Shown here: piece by piece, positions 22,770-33,416 of the stretch | Position numbering within the stretch: position 1 is the first letter of the stretch | Layout: each line of letters starts with the position of its first letter | Assembly: GCF_000003815.2 (NCBI RefSeq) | Contig: NC_049993.1 | Span: 18,782,621-18,846,620 of the forward strand | Length of the DNA stretch: 64,000 nucleotides | Source: Branchiostoma floridae | Lineage: Eukaryota; Chordata; Leptocardii; Amphioxiformes; Branchiostomatidae | Direction: 5' to 3' | The notes under the pieces: generated by a model | Told to the model about the DNA's origin: nothing | The model's database searches: none | The model's input: the letters and a program-made list of their open reading frames with translations, nothing else | Made by a program: the position numbers and the translations under genes

Positions 22770-24522
22770 AGCCTGCAGCATCGTGTCCTCTACTAGGCCA
22801 TTCCGGTCCCAGGTCTGTCGGTAGAAGGAGACAGTCAGCCTCCCTCTGCTGCTGTTGTATGAGAACCGGAACGGCCTCGACTCACTGACCACCACCTTGC
22901 TCTTTCCCCTGTAGTGGCTGCGTACTCCCTGTGGGCAGGAAAGATGAAACGATAAGCTTTTTTTGTCACAGAAAAAAAATTCAGTAACAAAGATCCTAAA
23001 GTAGAATCAAGGAGCTTTTATCTTGGTAGAATCTAGTTATTTATGACATATAATAACAAACACTCATGCCTAAATAATAGGCAAAATATTACTACAAAGT
23101 ATTTTCCTGTTCCATCTATCAATTACAAAGGAAAGCATGATTCAACAAATACTAGTAGATGGACTTTGGTGTATGTAAAGATAATGTTCCTCACATCAGG
23201 GGTTCGTTCCTTGTCAAAATGGAACTTGGCCAGGTAGTTCCTCCCATCAGATCTTGTCCCACTGAGCACTTTCTTCAGAACGTCAAGGCTTGTGATCGTC
23301 ACCTCGACGTTGCCGTACATGCCGGGTTTGCTGGTCTGGGACAGGTCGACATGGCCGCCATATCGCTTCATGAGGTACATCAGCTGCGAGAACACGGTCG
23401 GTGGGATGTCCCTCTCGAAGCTGGCCATGCCGGTACTGTTGTTTCTCTTGAGCCGGGCTGAGACTTCTCCCCCGATCTTGGTGAGGTAGAAGTCGTTTAG
23501 CGGCCCGGCCAAGAGAAGAGCGCTGCCGGCTATCTCCTCAATCTGTGAAAATACAATTTACAGATGCCGTGTCAATTATGATCTGTGATATAGAAACAGT
23601 ATTGAAAATGTCGAACGTTATTCTAACCGTTAAATTTTTAATCCACGTAGAAGTAGAAGTCCACCGACAAGTCCGATCGAAATAGGGGTGTATGTATTTC
23701 ATTACATGCGTGAAAAGTAAACCTCTAGATAAATTGGTACCATCAAGATATACCCCATTACAATTTGAATGCTTTTCTTTATACCGTGTTAGTGAAAAAC
23801 TGGTGTGATGTGTTTAACTAAATCAAAAGTCATGGAACGCCTGACCATGCCACCCCCATTTCAACGATGGCATTGTCTGCACCGCTTGGGACGCCATCTT
23901 GAATATTCATTGTATACATTATTTGAGTTTCGATCCATAGCTATCACTTTTCGCTGCGAAGTTACAGGCGATTTTCCACGGCTAAATTATTTTCTAGACA
24001 ATCAAATCGTTTAGCCGTATCACACATAAAATAGTAAGATATTTGCTTACATGTTTGATTTAACGCGTTTTTATTCTACAGTATTTCCTTCGGTTACAAT
24101 TATTATTTGTGCCGCTCACGAAGCAAACAAATAAATCAAGGAGCTTTCCTTTTCATCAAATGAATAATGAAAGGTCCGTGACTAAAGTTACCGAATCGGA
24201 CTTTTATGAGACTTTGTGCAACTTGGCAAAACAAATAGAATGGATAAATCACCTTTCCGTCCAAGTCCAGCATGGCGAAGTCCAGCTTGTCCTGCTCGGG
24301 GACCGTCTCACGCATCCACCGTCTGAAGACAGGCGTGATCTCGGTCTTGACCGCCGTGGAAGCTCCGCGCCAGAAACGCCAGTCCCGCCGAGGATTTCTG
24401 AGAGTCGGTGGGCCGCCCCGAGCTCGCGCGCTCAACCGGTGGTTTGGTCCGTCAATCGTGACGTTGATGCTGCACCCAGATGCGGCCGATTGGGACTTCT
24501 TGGACGGTTTAGTTTTGGGCAT
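22770..24522 (-). CDS. Uncharacterised multi-exon gene inside the TIR element (3' end in gap)
   Basis: Three exons on the minus strand with clean borders and phase 0 throughout: 24522-24253 (start MPKTKPSKKSQ, donor AAG/GTGATT), 23533-23198 (acceptor TTTTCACAG, donor GAT/GTGAGG) and 22928 down to the gap at 22769 (acceptor CTGCCCACAG). At least 255 aa are read. Exon 1 is basic and GC-rich (PPTLRNPRRDWRFWRG). Exon 2 contains GPLNDFYLTKIGGEV and KPGMYGNVEVTITSL. Exon 3 has PFRFSYNSSRGRLTVSFYRQ. No signal peptide and no membrane span. I do not recognise the family and see no DDE, RING, zinc-finger or kelch signature. Intact reading through three exons suggests a real protein. It may be the element's own recombinase or binding partner, or captured host DNA. 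Confidence 0.65.
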
Positions 24523-25129
24523 GTTGACGAGATCGGAACGGAGGTGCAGGAGCGTAGTTTGAAACGGTGTTGTCAGTTTGTCGCCAGAGAAGCTTATGAT
24601 CATACCCACGCGATGTATTGTTAAAATGTGCGAAATCGTAGAACAATTGGTTGTGATTGCAGGTACGCATATCAATAGGACAGTTCGCGCAAAAAAGCCA
24701 CAGGGGTGAAGCAAGAAGGTAAACATTACTACAGCCCGCCTTCAAAAGTGCCAACCAATCACAGACTGTTGTCAATAGAGACAAGGGTGATTGACACCAA
24801 AATTCTCATCAATATGTATGTTCCCAAGTGGGGATTTTTGAGGCTGTTTTAGACCACCGTGATAAGAAAAAATAAGAAGATTTTGCTTAAATGTCTAAAA
24901 AACAAATTGTGGTTTGTTTCTCGTTTTGCTTGAATTGCCCCCGGGCACAAACTTGCAAATAAACTTCTCATTATAATAAAGCTTGGTTCAGTCAATATCT
25001 TTACATGCCAATTTTTGTCCATCAAAGAGGACGGAATGGGAAACTTTTATCCGTCCCCAGGTCAAAATTCTGTCAAAGGAAGGACGGATGTTGGCTAGAG
25101 CCCAGCTTGAAGTTGTATGAATATCGATC

Positions 25130-27060
25130 TTTCAGTTTTAGAAGTGGAAATCCTGGAAAGTGAGATTTGTGACTTGATAACAAAGTAGTAGTATCACAAT
25201 GTGGCTGACCGCTGTGTCAACCAAGTTCCTCCTGACATGTTCCTGTTTGACATTTCCTCATCGCTATTTTGTTGTGACATTTGAATCAAACAGTTGATTG
25301 CACAATCTTGACAACTCTTGTGGACAAGAAAAGCTATCAAATATCATGTAGGGTCACAGAGAAGGGGTTGATTGACTCACCTCAGTATGCGTGATGTACT
25401 TGTTTTCAGTCTGCAAACTTCTTAAAGTCTCAGTTTGTCTTAAGTGTGTCCTTCAACTCAGCGCTGAGGTGGTTGGACTACCTGAGGTTACATAGAGACA
25501 CCGGGTTCAGTTGACAGTGCCTAATGTGTTACATGCCCACAGGTGATACATGTGGTAGTTAGATGTGTCAGTCGTCTGAGCATAATGAGTTGTTTGTGAT
25601 AATCTGTAAGTTTACAGTTAAAATGTTTGGCTAGTATATGGTGTTACTATGTTTGAAAGGGTGCAGCTGTTACACCATGTATAGTGACAAATACCCTAAA
25701 AGAGGTCACATCATGATTCATGTGTTAAGTCCAGAAAATGTTGACTCGAGTATGATTTGAGATGGTCACCTTGAAATCTCTTTCCTAATATCCTTGACCG
25801 TGTTCTTTTAGGCGAAGTGAAAATCTTGAAAAGCGAGATTTTTGACTAAACTAATATCAAAATGTGGCTGATCTGCGTGTCATCAAGTGCCTATTCTGAC
25901 AGACTTGTTTGACATTTTTCCTCGTCGCCATTTTGTGATGACGTATGAACCCAACCTTTGATCGCACTATCCGATTTATCTTCTATTGTTCCTATCATGG
26001 ACAGAATAGCCATCAGGTAACTTGTAGGGTCACAGAGAAGAAGTTGATTGACTTACCTCAGCATGTAAAGAAGACGTCTTGAGTCTACAAACTCCTTAAA
26101 GTCTGTCTTAACTGTTAGTAGTGTTACAGTGTCCTTCAGTGTGTCCTTCAAGTCAGTGTGAGCTCATGAGGTGGTCGGACAACTTCAGGTTAATTATAGG
26201 GTTCAGCCATCAGTGCCTCTGAGCACAATGTGTTTTTCTTGATACTTCGTAAGTTTACAATAAGTGTTAAAATGTTTTGCAAGGAGAAGGTTTACAATTT
26301 CTTAAAGGGTACTGCACAATGCCTTTAGCTGTGGCACCATTGTATAATGACAAATGCCCCCAAAGAGTTCATATAATTGTCAATGTTCAAAGTCCAGAAA
26401 ATGTTGACAAAAGTTCTATTTCAGATCTTAAAATCATTTCCTTCCTAATATCCCTGTACAAGTTTGTTTCAGAAGAATTGGAAATCCTGGGAAGAATGAT
26501 TGAAGAAAAATAAGTTTAACTTACCTGTGTCAACCAAGTTCCTTCTGACATGTTCCTGTTTGACATTTCCTTGTCGCCATTTTGTTATGACGTATGAACC
26601 AAACATTTGATCGCACAATCGTTCCAACTATTTTACTCCTTATGGACAAAACATTACATCATGTACCATTCAGGGTAACAGAAAAGAAGGTGATTGACTA
26701 ACCTCAGTATGGAAGGGACGAATCTTCTGTCTACAGACTCCTTAAAGTCTCACGGAGTGTGTCTTAACAGTCACAGTGTCCTTCAGTGTGTCCTTCAACT
26801 CAGTGCTGAACTGATGAGGTGGTCGGACTACTTCAGGTTAATTATAGGGTTCAGCCCACAGTGCCTGTCTTACATGCCAACAGGTCATACCTGTGGTAGT
26901 TACTGGCCTGACTCAACCACGCTCCTAGCAGCCCGCTGGACAGTTACAGGTGCATGGGGAGGGGGCCATTTAATCCCCCGGTGAGATATTGTGTAAACAC
27001 AGGCTATGGTAGTTACATGTGCCAACCATAAAAAGCTGTTTGTGACACACTGTAAAGTGC
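25130..27060 (+). repeat. ~650-700-bp repeat family, array of three units
   Basis: Units contain, in order, the markers CACAATGTGGCTGACC, TTCCTTCTGACATGTTCCTG, CGCCATTTTGT, TTGATTGACTTACCTCAGTA, TGGTTGGACTACCTGAGGTT and GTTGACAAAAGT-type sequence. Other copies lie near 1020-1560, 37200-37640, 39640-40900, 48340-48810, 54070-55360 and 62440-62960. Similar spacing in multi-unit stretches shows tandem amplification. No reading frame is conserved, so this is not coding. Confidence 0.85.
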
Positions 27061-27095
27061 CTTGAAGTCAGAATCAAAAAAGTCAATTCGGAGAA

Positions 27096-27242
27096 TACTG
27101 TATATGCAGAAATGTTCACGGTGGTTTTATGTTCGTGGTTTTCGCTGTGGCAACTTCACCGCAAACTTCAAACCACCGCGAACAGTCCATTTTCCCAGTA
27201 CCGTGAACTTAAATCCCTGCGAACTTAAATGTATTTACAGTA
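27096..27242. mobile_element. Palindromic MITE (TTCGCGG-type), copy a
   Basis: An inverted structure with TACTGTATATGCAGAAATGTT at the left and AACTTAAATGTATTTACAGTA at the right, with GTGGTTTTATGTTCG / CGCAAACTTCAAACCACCG inside. The same family occurs at 41028-41174 and, with better termini, at 39228-39423. Confidence 0.75.
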
Positions 27243-27965
27243 ACCCTTCTTTAAAGAAAGAAGTTTTCCTTTATAATTGAAGCTAGTTATCTTGCACAGA
27301 ATTTTGTTCATGCTTCCAAAGTCCAAAAGGCTCTTTAAAATTTTACCTTACTAGTAGCTGAAAACCCTTAAGTTTGCTTAATGTCATTGGTTTCTGTGGA
27401 TATTTTCTTTTGATGTGAAAAATATGCTAAGTTCCAAAAATCATGAAACTTCTGAAACTTGATTCTTGAAACAATTCTTGTCATTGGCTTGAACCATGTG
27501 GTTTTAACACTTAACATCACCGTGCCTTTTGAGATGAACTATCAATTCAGTTACATTGCCTCTGCTCTCATGATGTGTGACAAAACAATCATTGTTTTCA
27601 CTAGCCCACGACATACATACTTGAAAACAATTAGACCTTGCATTCAATATTTATCTAGTTGTAGTGAACCTAAAGTCTGCAATACAAGGATGACATTTAT
27701 TATATGTTTATTTAGAGACACTCTCATCTTAGAGACAGTTTGGTAGCCCTGCAACGTAATTGATTTCCAAGGGGGCCCATCATACATAGCATAATATAAA
27801 TACGATGTGTAAATCATGGAAAATAAGACTTAAGTGAGGTGTAGTGGGCTATTTGAATTCTTCATAAATCGTAGTTGACCTTCTCTAATACAACATTACG
27901 TGTTGTCAGTAAATAATTCGTAAGCAAACATTTTCACTATGATTCTACGAAGCAGGTTTCTTGTG

Positions 27966-28660
27966 GGGATAGTGTTCAGCACCAGGGACAGGTACGTTTG
28001 CCTATATGTATATGGTGTTTAGCACCAATTACAGATGTTTTTACCTGTATGGATGGCGTTAAGCACTAAGGATAGGTATTTTACCTGTGTGTGGATGGTG
28101 TTCAGCACCAAAGACAGGTGTGTTTCCTTGTGTGTGGATGGTGTTCAGCACCAAGGACAGGTGTGTTTACCTGTGTGTGGATGGTGTTCAGCATCAAGGA
28201 CAGGTGTGTTAACCTGTGTGTGGGTGGTGTTCAGCACCAAGGACAGGTGTGTTAACCTGTGTGTGGATGGTGTTCAGCACCAAGGACAGGTGTGTTTACC
28301 TGTGAGTGGATGGTGTTCAGCACCAAGGACAGGTGTGTTAACCTGTGTGTGGATGGTGTTCAGCACCAAGGACAGGTGTGTTTACCTGTGTGTGTATGGT
28401 GTTCAGCACCAAGGACAGGTATGTTTACCTGTGTGTGGATGGTGTTCAGCACCAAGGACAGGTATGTTTACCTGTGTGTGGATGGTGTTCAGCACCAAGG
28501 AAAGGTGTGTTTACTTGTGTGTTGGTGGTATTCAGCACCAGGGACAGTTGTGTTTACCAGTTTGTGGATTGTGTTTAGCACCAGGGACAGATGTTTTTAT
28601 CTGTGTGTGGATGGTGTTCAGCACCAAGGACAGGTATGTTTGTGTATGTATTGATGGCAT
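27966..28660 (+). repeat. 43-bp minisatellite, locus 3 (LRR duplicon 2)
   Basis: About 15 units, predominantly of the CACCAAGGACAGG type, with units of the CACCAGGGACAG type at both edges. Flanks match locus 4 almost base for base. It ends ~100 bp before the conserved AATAAA at 28758-28763 (minus strand). Confidence 0.95.
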
Positions 28661-28757
28661 TCAACAATGTCCCATAGAGTAACACACCAGCTCCACAGGC
28701 ACACTGATACAGGAGACGACTTAGCCAACACAGTTGAGTTGCCCTCAGCATTTAGCA

Positions 28758-28763
28758 TTTATT
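28758..28763 (-). terminator. Candidate poly(A) signal for LRR gene 2
   Basis: AATAAA on the minus strand in the flank conserved among all four LRR duplicons, with the gap at 28874 between it and the remaining coding sequence. Confidence 0.45.
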
Positions 28764-28873
28764 GAAAATGTGATCATGGTACATCACATGGACAAGCCAG
28801 CAGCAAGGATTAGGGGGTCGCGATTTATACATCAATTCCTGCTGCCTGCCGTCTTCTTTTTCCTAACTTTATT

Positions 28874-28973
28874 NNNNNNNNNNNNNNNNNNNNNNNNNNN
28901 NNNNNNNNNNNNNNNNNNNNNNNNNNNNNNNNNNNNNNNNNNNNNNNNNNNNNNNNNNNNNNNNNNNNNNNNN
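28874..28973. other. Assembly gap (100 N) at the 3' end of LRR gene 2
   Basis: Placeholder gap lying between the stalk minisatellite and the 3' flank. The membrane helix and tail codons of LRR gene 2 are expected here. The sequence left of the gap is already 3'-flank-like, so roughly 1-3 kb is probably missing or deleted. Confidence 0.95.
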
Positions 28974-31750
28974 TTGACTTTGTTGAAGTACTGAAGATAG
29001 ACCAGCCTGGGTTAGAGCCAGCAGTGGGTGTGTTGGTGGGTGTTGGGAACAATGTTGGTACCTTTGATAGTGACTTTGTTGAAGTACTGAAGATAGACCA
29101 GCCTGGGTTAGAGCCAGCAGTGAGTGTGTTGGTGGGTGTTGGGGACAATGTTGGTACCTTTGATATTGACTTTGTTGAAGTACTGAACATAGACCAGCCT
29201 GGGTTAGAGCCAGCAGTGGGTGTGTTGGTGGGTGTTGGGGACAATGTTGGTACCTTTGATATTGACTTTGTTGAAGTACTGAACATAGACCAGCCTGGGT
29301 TAGAGCCAGCAGTGGGTGTGTTGGTGGGTGTTGGGGACAATGTTGGTACCTTTGATATTGACTTTGTTGAAGTACTGAACATAGACCAGCCTGGGTTAGA
29401 GCCAGCAGTGAGTGTGTTGGTGGGTGTTGACGACAATGTTGGTACCTTTGATATTGACTTTGAAGTACTGAACATAGACCAGCCTGAGTTAGAGCCAGCA
29501 TTGGGTGTGTTGGTGGGTGTTGGGGACAATGTTGGTACCTTTGATATTGACTTTGAAGTACTGAACATAGACCAGCCTGAGTTAGAGCCAGCATTGGGTG
29601 TGTTGGTGGGTGTTGGGGACAATGTTGGTACCTTTGATAGTGACTTTGTTGAAGTACTGAAGATAGACCAGCCTGGGTTAGAGCCAGCAGTGGGTGTGTT
29701 GCTGGGTGTTGGGGACAATGTTGGTACCTTTGATATTGACTTTGAAGTACTGAACATAGACCAGCCTGAGTTAGAGCCAGCAGTGGGTGTGTTGGTGGGT
29801 GTTGGGGACAATGTTGGTACCTTTGATATTGACTGTGTTGAAGTACTGAAGATAGACCAGCCTGAGTTAGAGCCAGCAGTGGGTGTGTTGGTGGGTGTTG
29901 GGGACAATGTTGGTACCTTTGATAGTGACTTTGTTGAAGTACTGAAGATAGACCAGCCTGGGTTAGAGCCAGCAGTGGGTGTGTTGCTGGGTGTTGGGGA
30001 CAATGTTGGTACTTTTGATATTGACTGTGTTGAAGTACTGAACATAGACCAGCCTGAGTTAGAGCCAGCAGTGGGTGTGTTGGTGGGTGTTGGGGACAAT
30101 GTTGGTACCTTTGATAGTGACTTTGTTGAAGTACTGAAGATAGACCAGCCTGGGTTAGAGCCAGCAGTGAGAGTGTTGNNNNNNNNNNNNNNNNNNNNNN
30201 NNNNNNNNNNNNNNNNNNNNNNNNNNNNNNNNNNNNNNNNNNNNNNNNNNNNNNNNNNNNNNNNNNNNNNNNNNNNNNNNNNNNNNNNNNNNNNNNNNNN
30301 NNNNNNNNNNNNNNNNNNNNNNNNNNNNNNNNNNNNNNNNNNNNNNNNNNNNNNNNNNNNNNNNNNNNNNNNNNNNNNNNNNNNNNNNNNNNNNNNNNNN
30401 NNNNNNNNNNNNNNNNNNNNNNNNNNNNNNNNNNNNNNNNNNNNNNNNNNNNNNNNNNNNNNNNNNNNNNNNNNNNNNNNNNNNNNNNNNNNNNNNNNNN
30501 NNNNNNNNNNNNNNNNNNNNNNNNNNNNNNNNNNNNNNNNNNNNNNNNNNNNNNNNNNNNNNNNNNNNNNNNNNNNNNNNNNNNNNNNNNNNNNNNNNNN
30601 NNNNNNNNNNNNNNNNNNNNNNNNNNNNNNNNNNNNNNNNNNNNNNNNNNNNNNNNNNNNNNNNNNNNNNNNNNNNNNNNNNNNNNNNNNNNNNNNNNNN
30701 NNNNNNNNNNNNNNNNNNNNNNNNNNNNNNNNNNNNNNNNNNNNNNNNNNNNNNNNNNNNNNNNNNNNNNNNNNNNNNNNNNNNNNNNNNNNNNNNNNNN
30801 NNNNNNNNNNNNNNNNNNNNNNNNNNNNNNNNNNNNNNNNNNNNNNNNNNNNNNNNNNNNNNNNNNNNNNNNNNNNNNNNNNNNNNNNNNNNNNNNNNNN
30901 NNNNNNNNNNNNNNNNGCCTTGGTTAGAGCCAGCAGTGGGTGTGTTGGTGGGTGTTGGGGACAATGTTGGTACCTTTGATATTGACTTTGTTGAAGTACT
31001 GAACATAGACCAGCCTGGGTTAGAGCCAGCAGTGGGTGTGTTGGTGGGTGTTGGGGACAATGTTGGTACCTTTGATATTGACTTTGTTGAAGTACTGAAC
31101 ATAGACCAGCCTGGGTTAGAGCCAGCAGTGGGTGTGTTGGTGGGTGTTGGGGACAATGTTGGTACCTTTGATATTGACTTTGTTGAAGTACTGAAGATAG
31201 ACCAGCCTGGGTTAGAGCCAGCAGTGGGTGTGTTGGTGGGTGTTGGGGACAATGTTGGTACCTTTGATGTTGACTTTGTTGAAGTACTGAAGATAGACCA
31301 GCCTGGGTTAGAGCCAGCAGTGGGTGTGTTGGTGGGTGTTGGGGACAATGTTGGTACCTCTTGATATCTGACTTTCGTTGAAGTACTGACAAGATAGACC
31401 AGCCCTCGGGTTAGAGCCAGCATTGGGTGTGTTGGTGGGTGTTGGGGACAATGTTGGTACCTTTGATATTGACTTTGTTGAAGTACTGAAGATAGACCAG
31501 CCTGGGTTAGAGCCAGCATTGGGTGTGTTGCTGGGTGTTGGGGACAATGTTGGTACCTTTGATATTGACTTTGTTGAAGTACTGAAGATAGACCAGCCTG
31601 AGTGAGAGCCAGCAGTGGGTGTGTTGGTGGGTGTTGGGGACAATGTTGGTACCTTTGATATTGACTGTGTTGAAGTACTGAACATAGACCAGCCTGAGTT
31701 AGAGCCAGCAGTGGGTGTGTTGGTGGGTGTTGGGGACAATGTTGGTACCT
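28974..31750. repeat. 96-bp coding minisatellite (stalk of LRR gene 2)
   Basis: Head-to-tail 96-bp units (32 codons; some 93 bp after an in-frame 3-bp loss) span both sides of a 738-N gap. On the minus strand they encode KVPTLSPTPTNTPTAGSNPG followed by WSIFSTSTKSIS. About 12.5 units lie left of the gap and about 8.5 right. Units differ at a few positions (ATAGTGAC/ATATTGAC, GAACATAG/GAAGATAG, AGTGGGT/ATTGGGT). The antisense frame is also open throughout because the unit is a multiple of three, and is not coding. Confidence 0.95.
30179..30916. other. Assembly gap (738 N) within the stalk minisatellite
   Basis: A sized gap inside the 96-bp repeat. 738 is not a multiple of 96, so the real unit number is unknown. 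Confidence 0.98.
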
Positions 31751-33416
31751 TTGTAGTTAGCTTGGCTGACTGATGAAAAGTAGACAAGCTAAGGGTAGAG
31801 TGAAGAATATGTTTTGTGGTCAAAGTGGAGTAGACTTGTGTTGTCTCCTCACAGATCAGGTCTTCAGGATTTACATCCCGTAAGAGTTGCCCTGTAAGGT
31901 TACCAGGTCCAGCACATCTGATCTGGTCTTCAAATGGGTAAGACCCGTTCATCCTCTGTCCAAAGGGAATCATCCTACAGTCACACTGCCAGGGGTTGTT
32001 GTCAATCCTAACACTTGGACCAAAGACATTCAATAGGTAAGCTTCCTTAGCTGGAACAGAGGCCAGTATGTCATATGCCATGACTGGGAGTGTCTCCATT
32101 TGGTTATTGTTTAGTCTAAGTGCTGACAACACTGCAATATTCAAATTTGCTACGGCTTCTAAAGGGAAGGTGCTGATGTTATTATCACCAAGTCCCAGTT
32201 CTTCAAGCTGAAGTAGATTCCCAAATGTGTCAGCTGGGATGATTGTAATGTTATTGTAGGCAAGATTGAGAATTCTAAGCTTTGTTGTGTCATTGAAGGT
32301 GCCTGCCTCGTTACTGCGGATGTCATTTCTGTTAAGGTAAAGCCTCTCTAGATTACCAAGTCCCACAAATATGTCAGCTGGGAGAGTAGTGAACAGGTTT
32401 GAGGTAAGATACAAGGTTCGTAGTTTCCCAAGTCCCACAAATATGTCAGTTGGGAAAGTAGTTAACTGGTTTGAGTTAAGATTCAAGGTTTGTAGGTTCC
32501 CAAGTCCCACAAATATGTCAGCTGGGAGAGTAGTAAACTGGTTTGAGAAAAGAGACAAGGTTAGTAGGTTCCCAAGTCCCATAAATATGTCAGCTGGGAG
32601 AGTAGTGAACTGGTTTGAGGAAAGATACAAATATTGCAGGTTCCCAAGTCCCATAAATATGTCAGCTGGGAGAGTAGTTAACTGGTTTGATTGAAGCCAC
32701 AAGCTTACTAGGTTCCCAAGTCCCACAAATATGTCAGCTGGGAGAGTAGTGAACTGGTTTGAGTAAAGATGCACGATTCGTAGGTTCCCAAGTCCCACAA
32801 ATATGTCAGCTGGCAAACTAGTTAACTTGTTCCTGTAAAGAAACAAGTCCCGCAAGTTCCCAAGTCCCTCAAATATGTCAGCTGGGAGAGTAGTAAACTG
32901 GTTTGAGGAAAGCAACAAGCTTACTAGGTTCCCAAGTCCCACAAATATGTCAGCTGGGAGAGTAGTTAACTGGTTTGAGTAAAGATACAAGGTTTGTAGG
33001 TTCCCAAGTCCCACAAATATGTCAGCTGGGAGAGTAGTTAACTGGTTTGAGGAAAGAGACAGGTACTGCAGATTACCCAGTCCCACAAATATGTCAGCTG
33101 GGAGATTTCTTAACTGATTATTCCTCAGGTCCATCCAAGTTAGGCTGGTCAAGTTGTGGAATGTTTTGTTCTGGATGGTGGAAATCTGATTGGAATAAAG
33201 TTCTAATCTTGTCAAGCTCCTGTACCTTAAGAAATCAGACTGACTTAAGTTTGTGATGGCATTGCCCCATAAGTCAAGCTGAGTGATGTTTGTAGGCAGG
33301 TCCTGAGGAACACTGCTGAGGCCTCTGCTGCTGCAGTCACAGACTGATGAACAGCTGCTGCTGCAGGCTGCGGTCAGTCCAGCTTCCTTCAGGATGATCA
33401 GCAGAAGAACCAACAG

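Larger units (their letters stand above)
19850..24861. mobile_element. 5.0-kb TIR element with RSS-like ends and two convergent genes
   Basis: Perfect 33-bp inverted termini lie at 19850-19882 and 24829-24861, each starting CACGGTGGTCTAAAACAGCC and continuing TCAAAAATCCCCA. Flanks are ATA on both sides (19847-19849 and 24862-24864), a candidate 3-bp target duplication; a 5-bp duplication is not seen. Inside are a short plus-strand gene (20425-21751) and a longer minus-strand gene (24522 to about 22770), pointing toward each other, plus a 95-bp tandem repeat and a 100-N gap. CAC termini with 3 bp fit CMC (CACTA/EnSpm-Chapaev) elements, while the heptamer CACGGTG resembles Transib/RAG-type ends. 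No known transposase is recognised in either product. Confidence 0.85.
24865..27965. other. Intergenic DNA built mainly of dispersed duplicon sequence
   Basis: No gene is seen. It comprises the ~650-bp repeat array, a palindromic MITE at 27096-27242 and a segment (about 26.7-28.0 kb) nearly identical to 40.6-41.9 kb. A short motif (TTTTGTCCATCA followed by GAGGACG) at 25011 recurs at 61245. Confidence 0.7.

Noticed and set aside
19850-24861. A bona fide Transib or ProtoRAG element
   Set aside because: The flanks do not share a 5-bp duplication (TCATA versus ATAAG), and neither product shows RAG1, Transib transposase or kelch-repeat features. Only the resemblance of the ends is retained as a finding.
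29024-31605. Plus-strand Val/Gly/Asp-rich frames of up to ~650 codons
   Set aside because: Antisense shadow of the 96-bp stalk repeat; the minus-strand frame continues from a recognisable LRR receptor, the plus strand has no start context or domain.
32371-32694. Repeated plus-strand frames with MSAGRVVNWFE
   Set aside because: Antisense of the 72-bp LRR modules (also at 46745); the unit is a multiple of three, so the reverse frame stays open.
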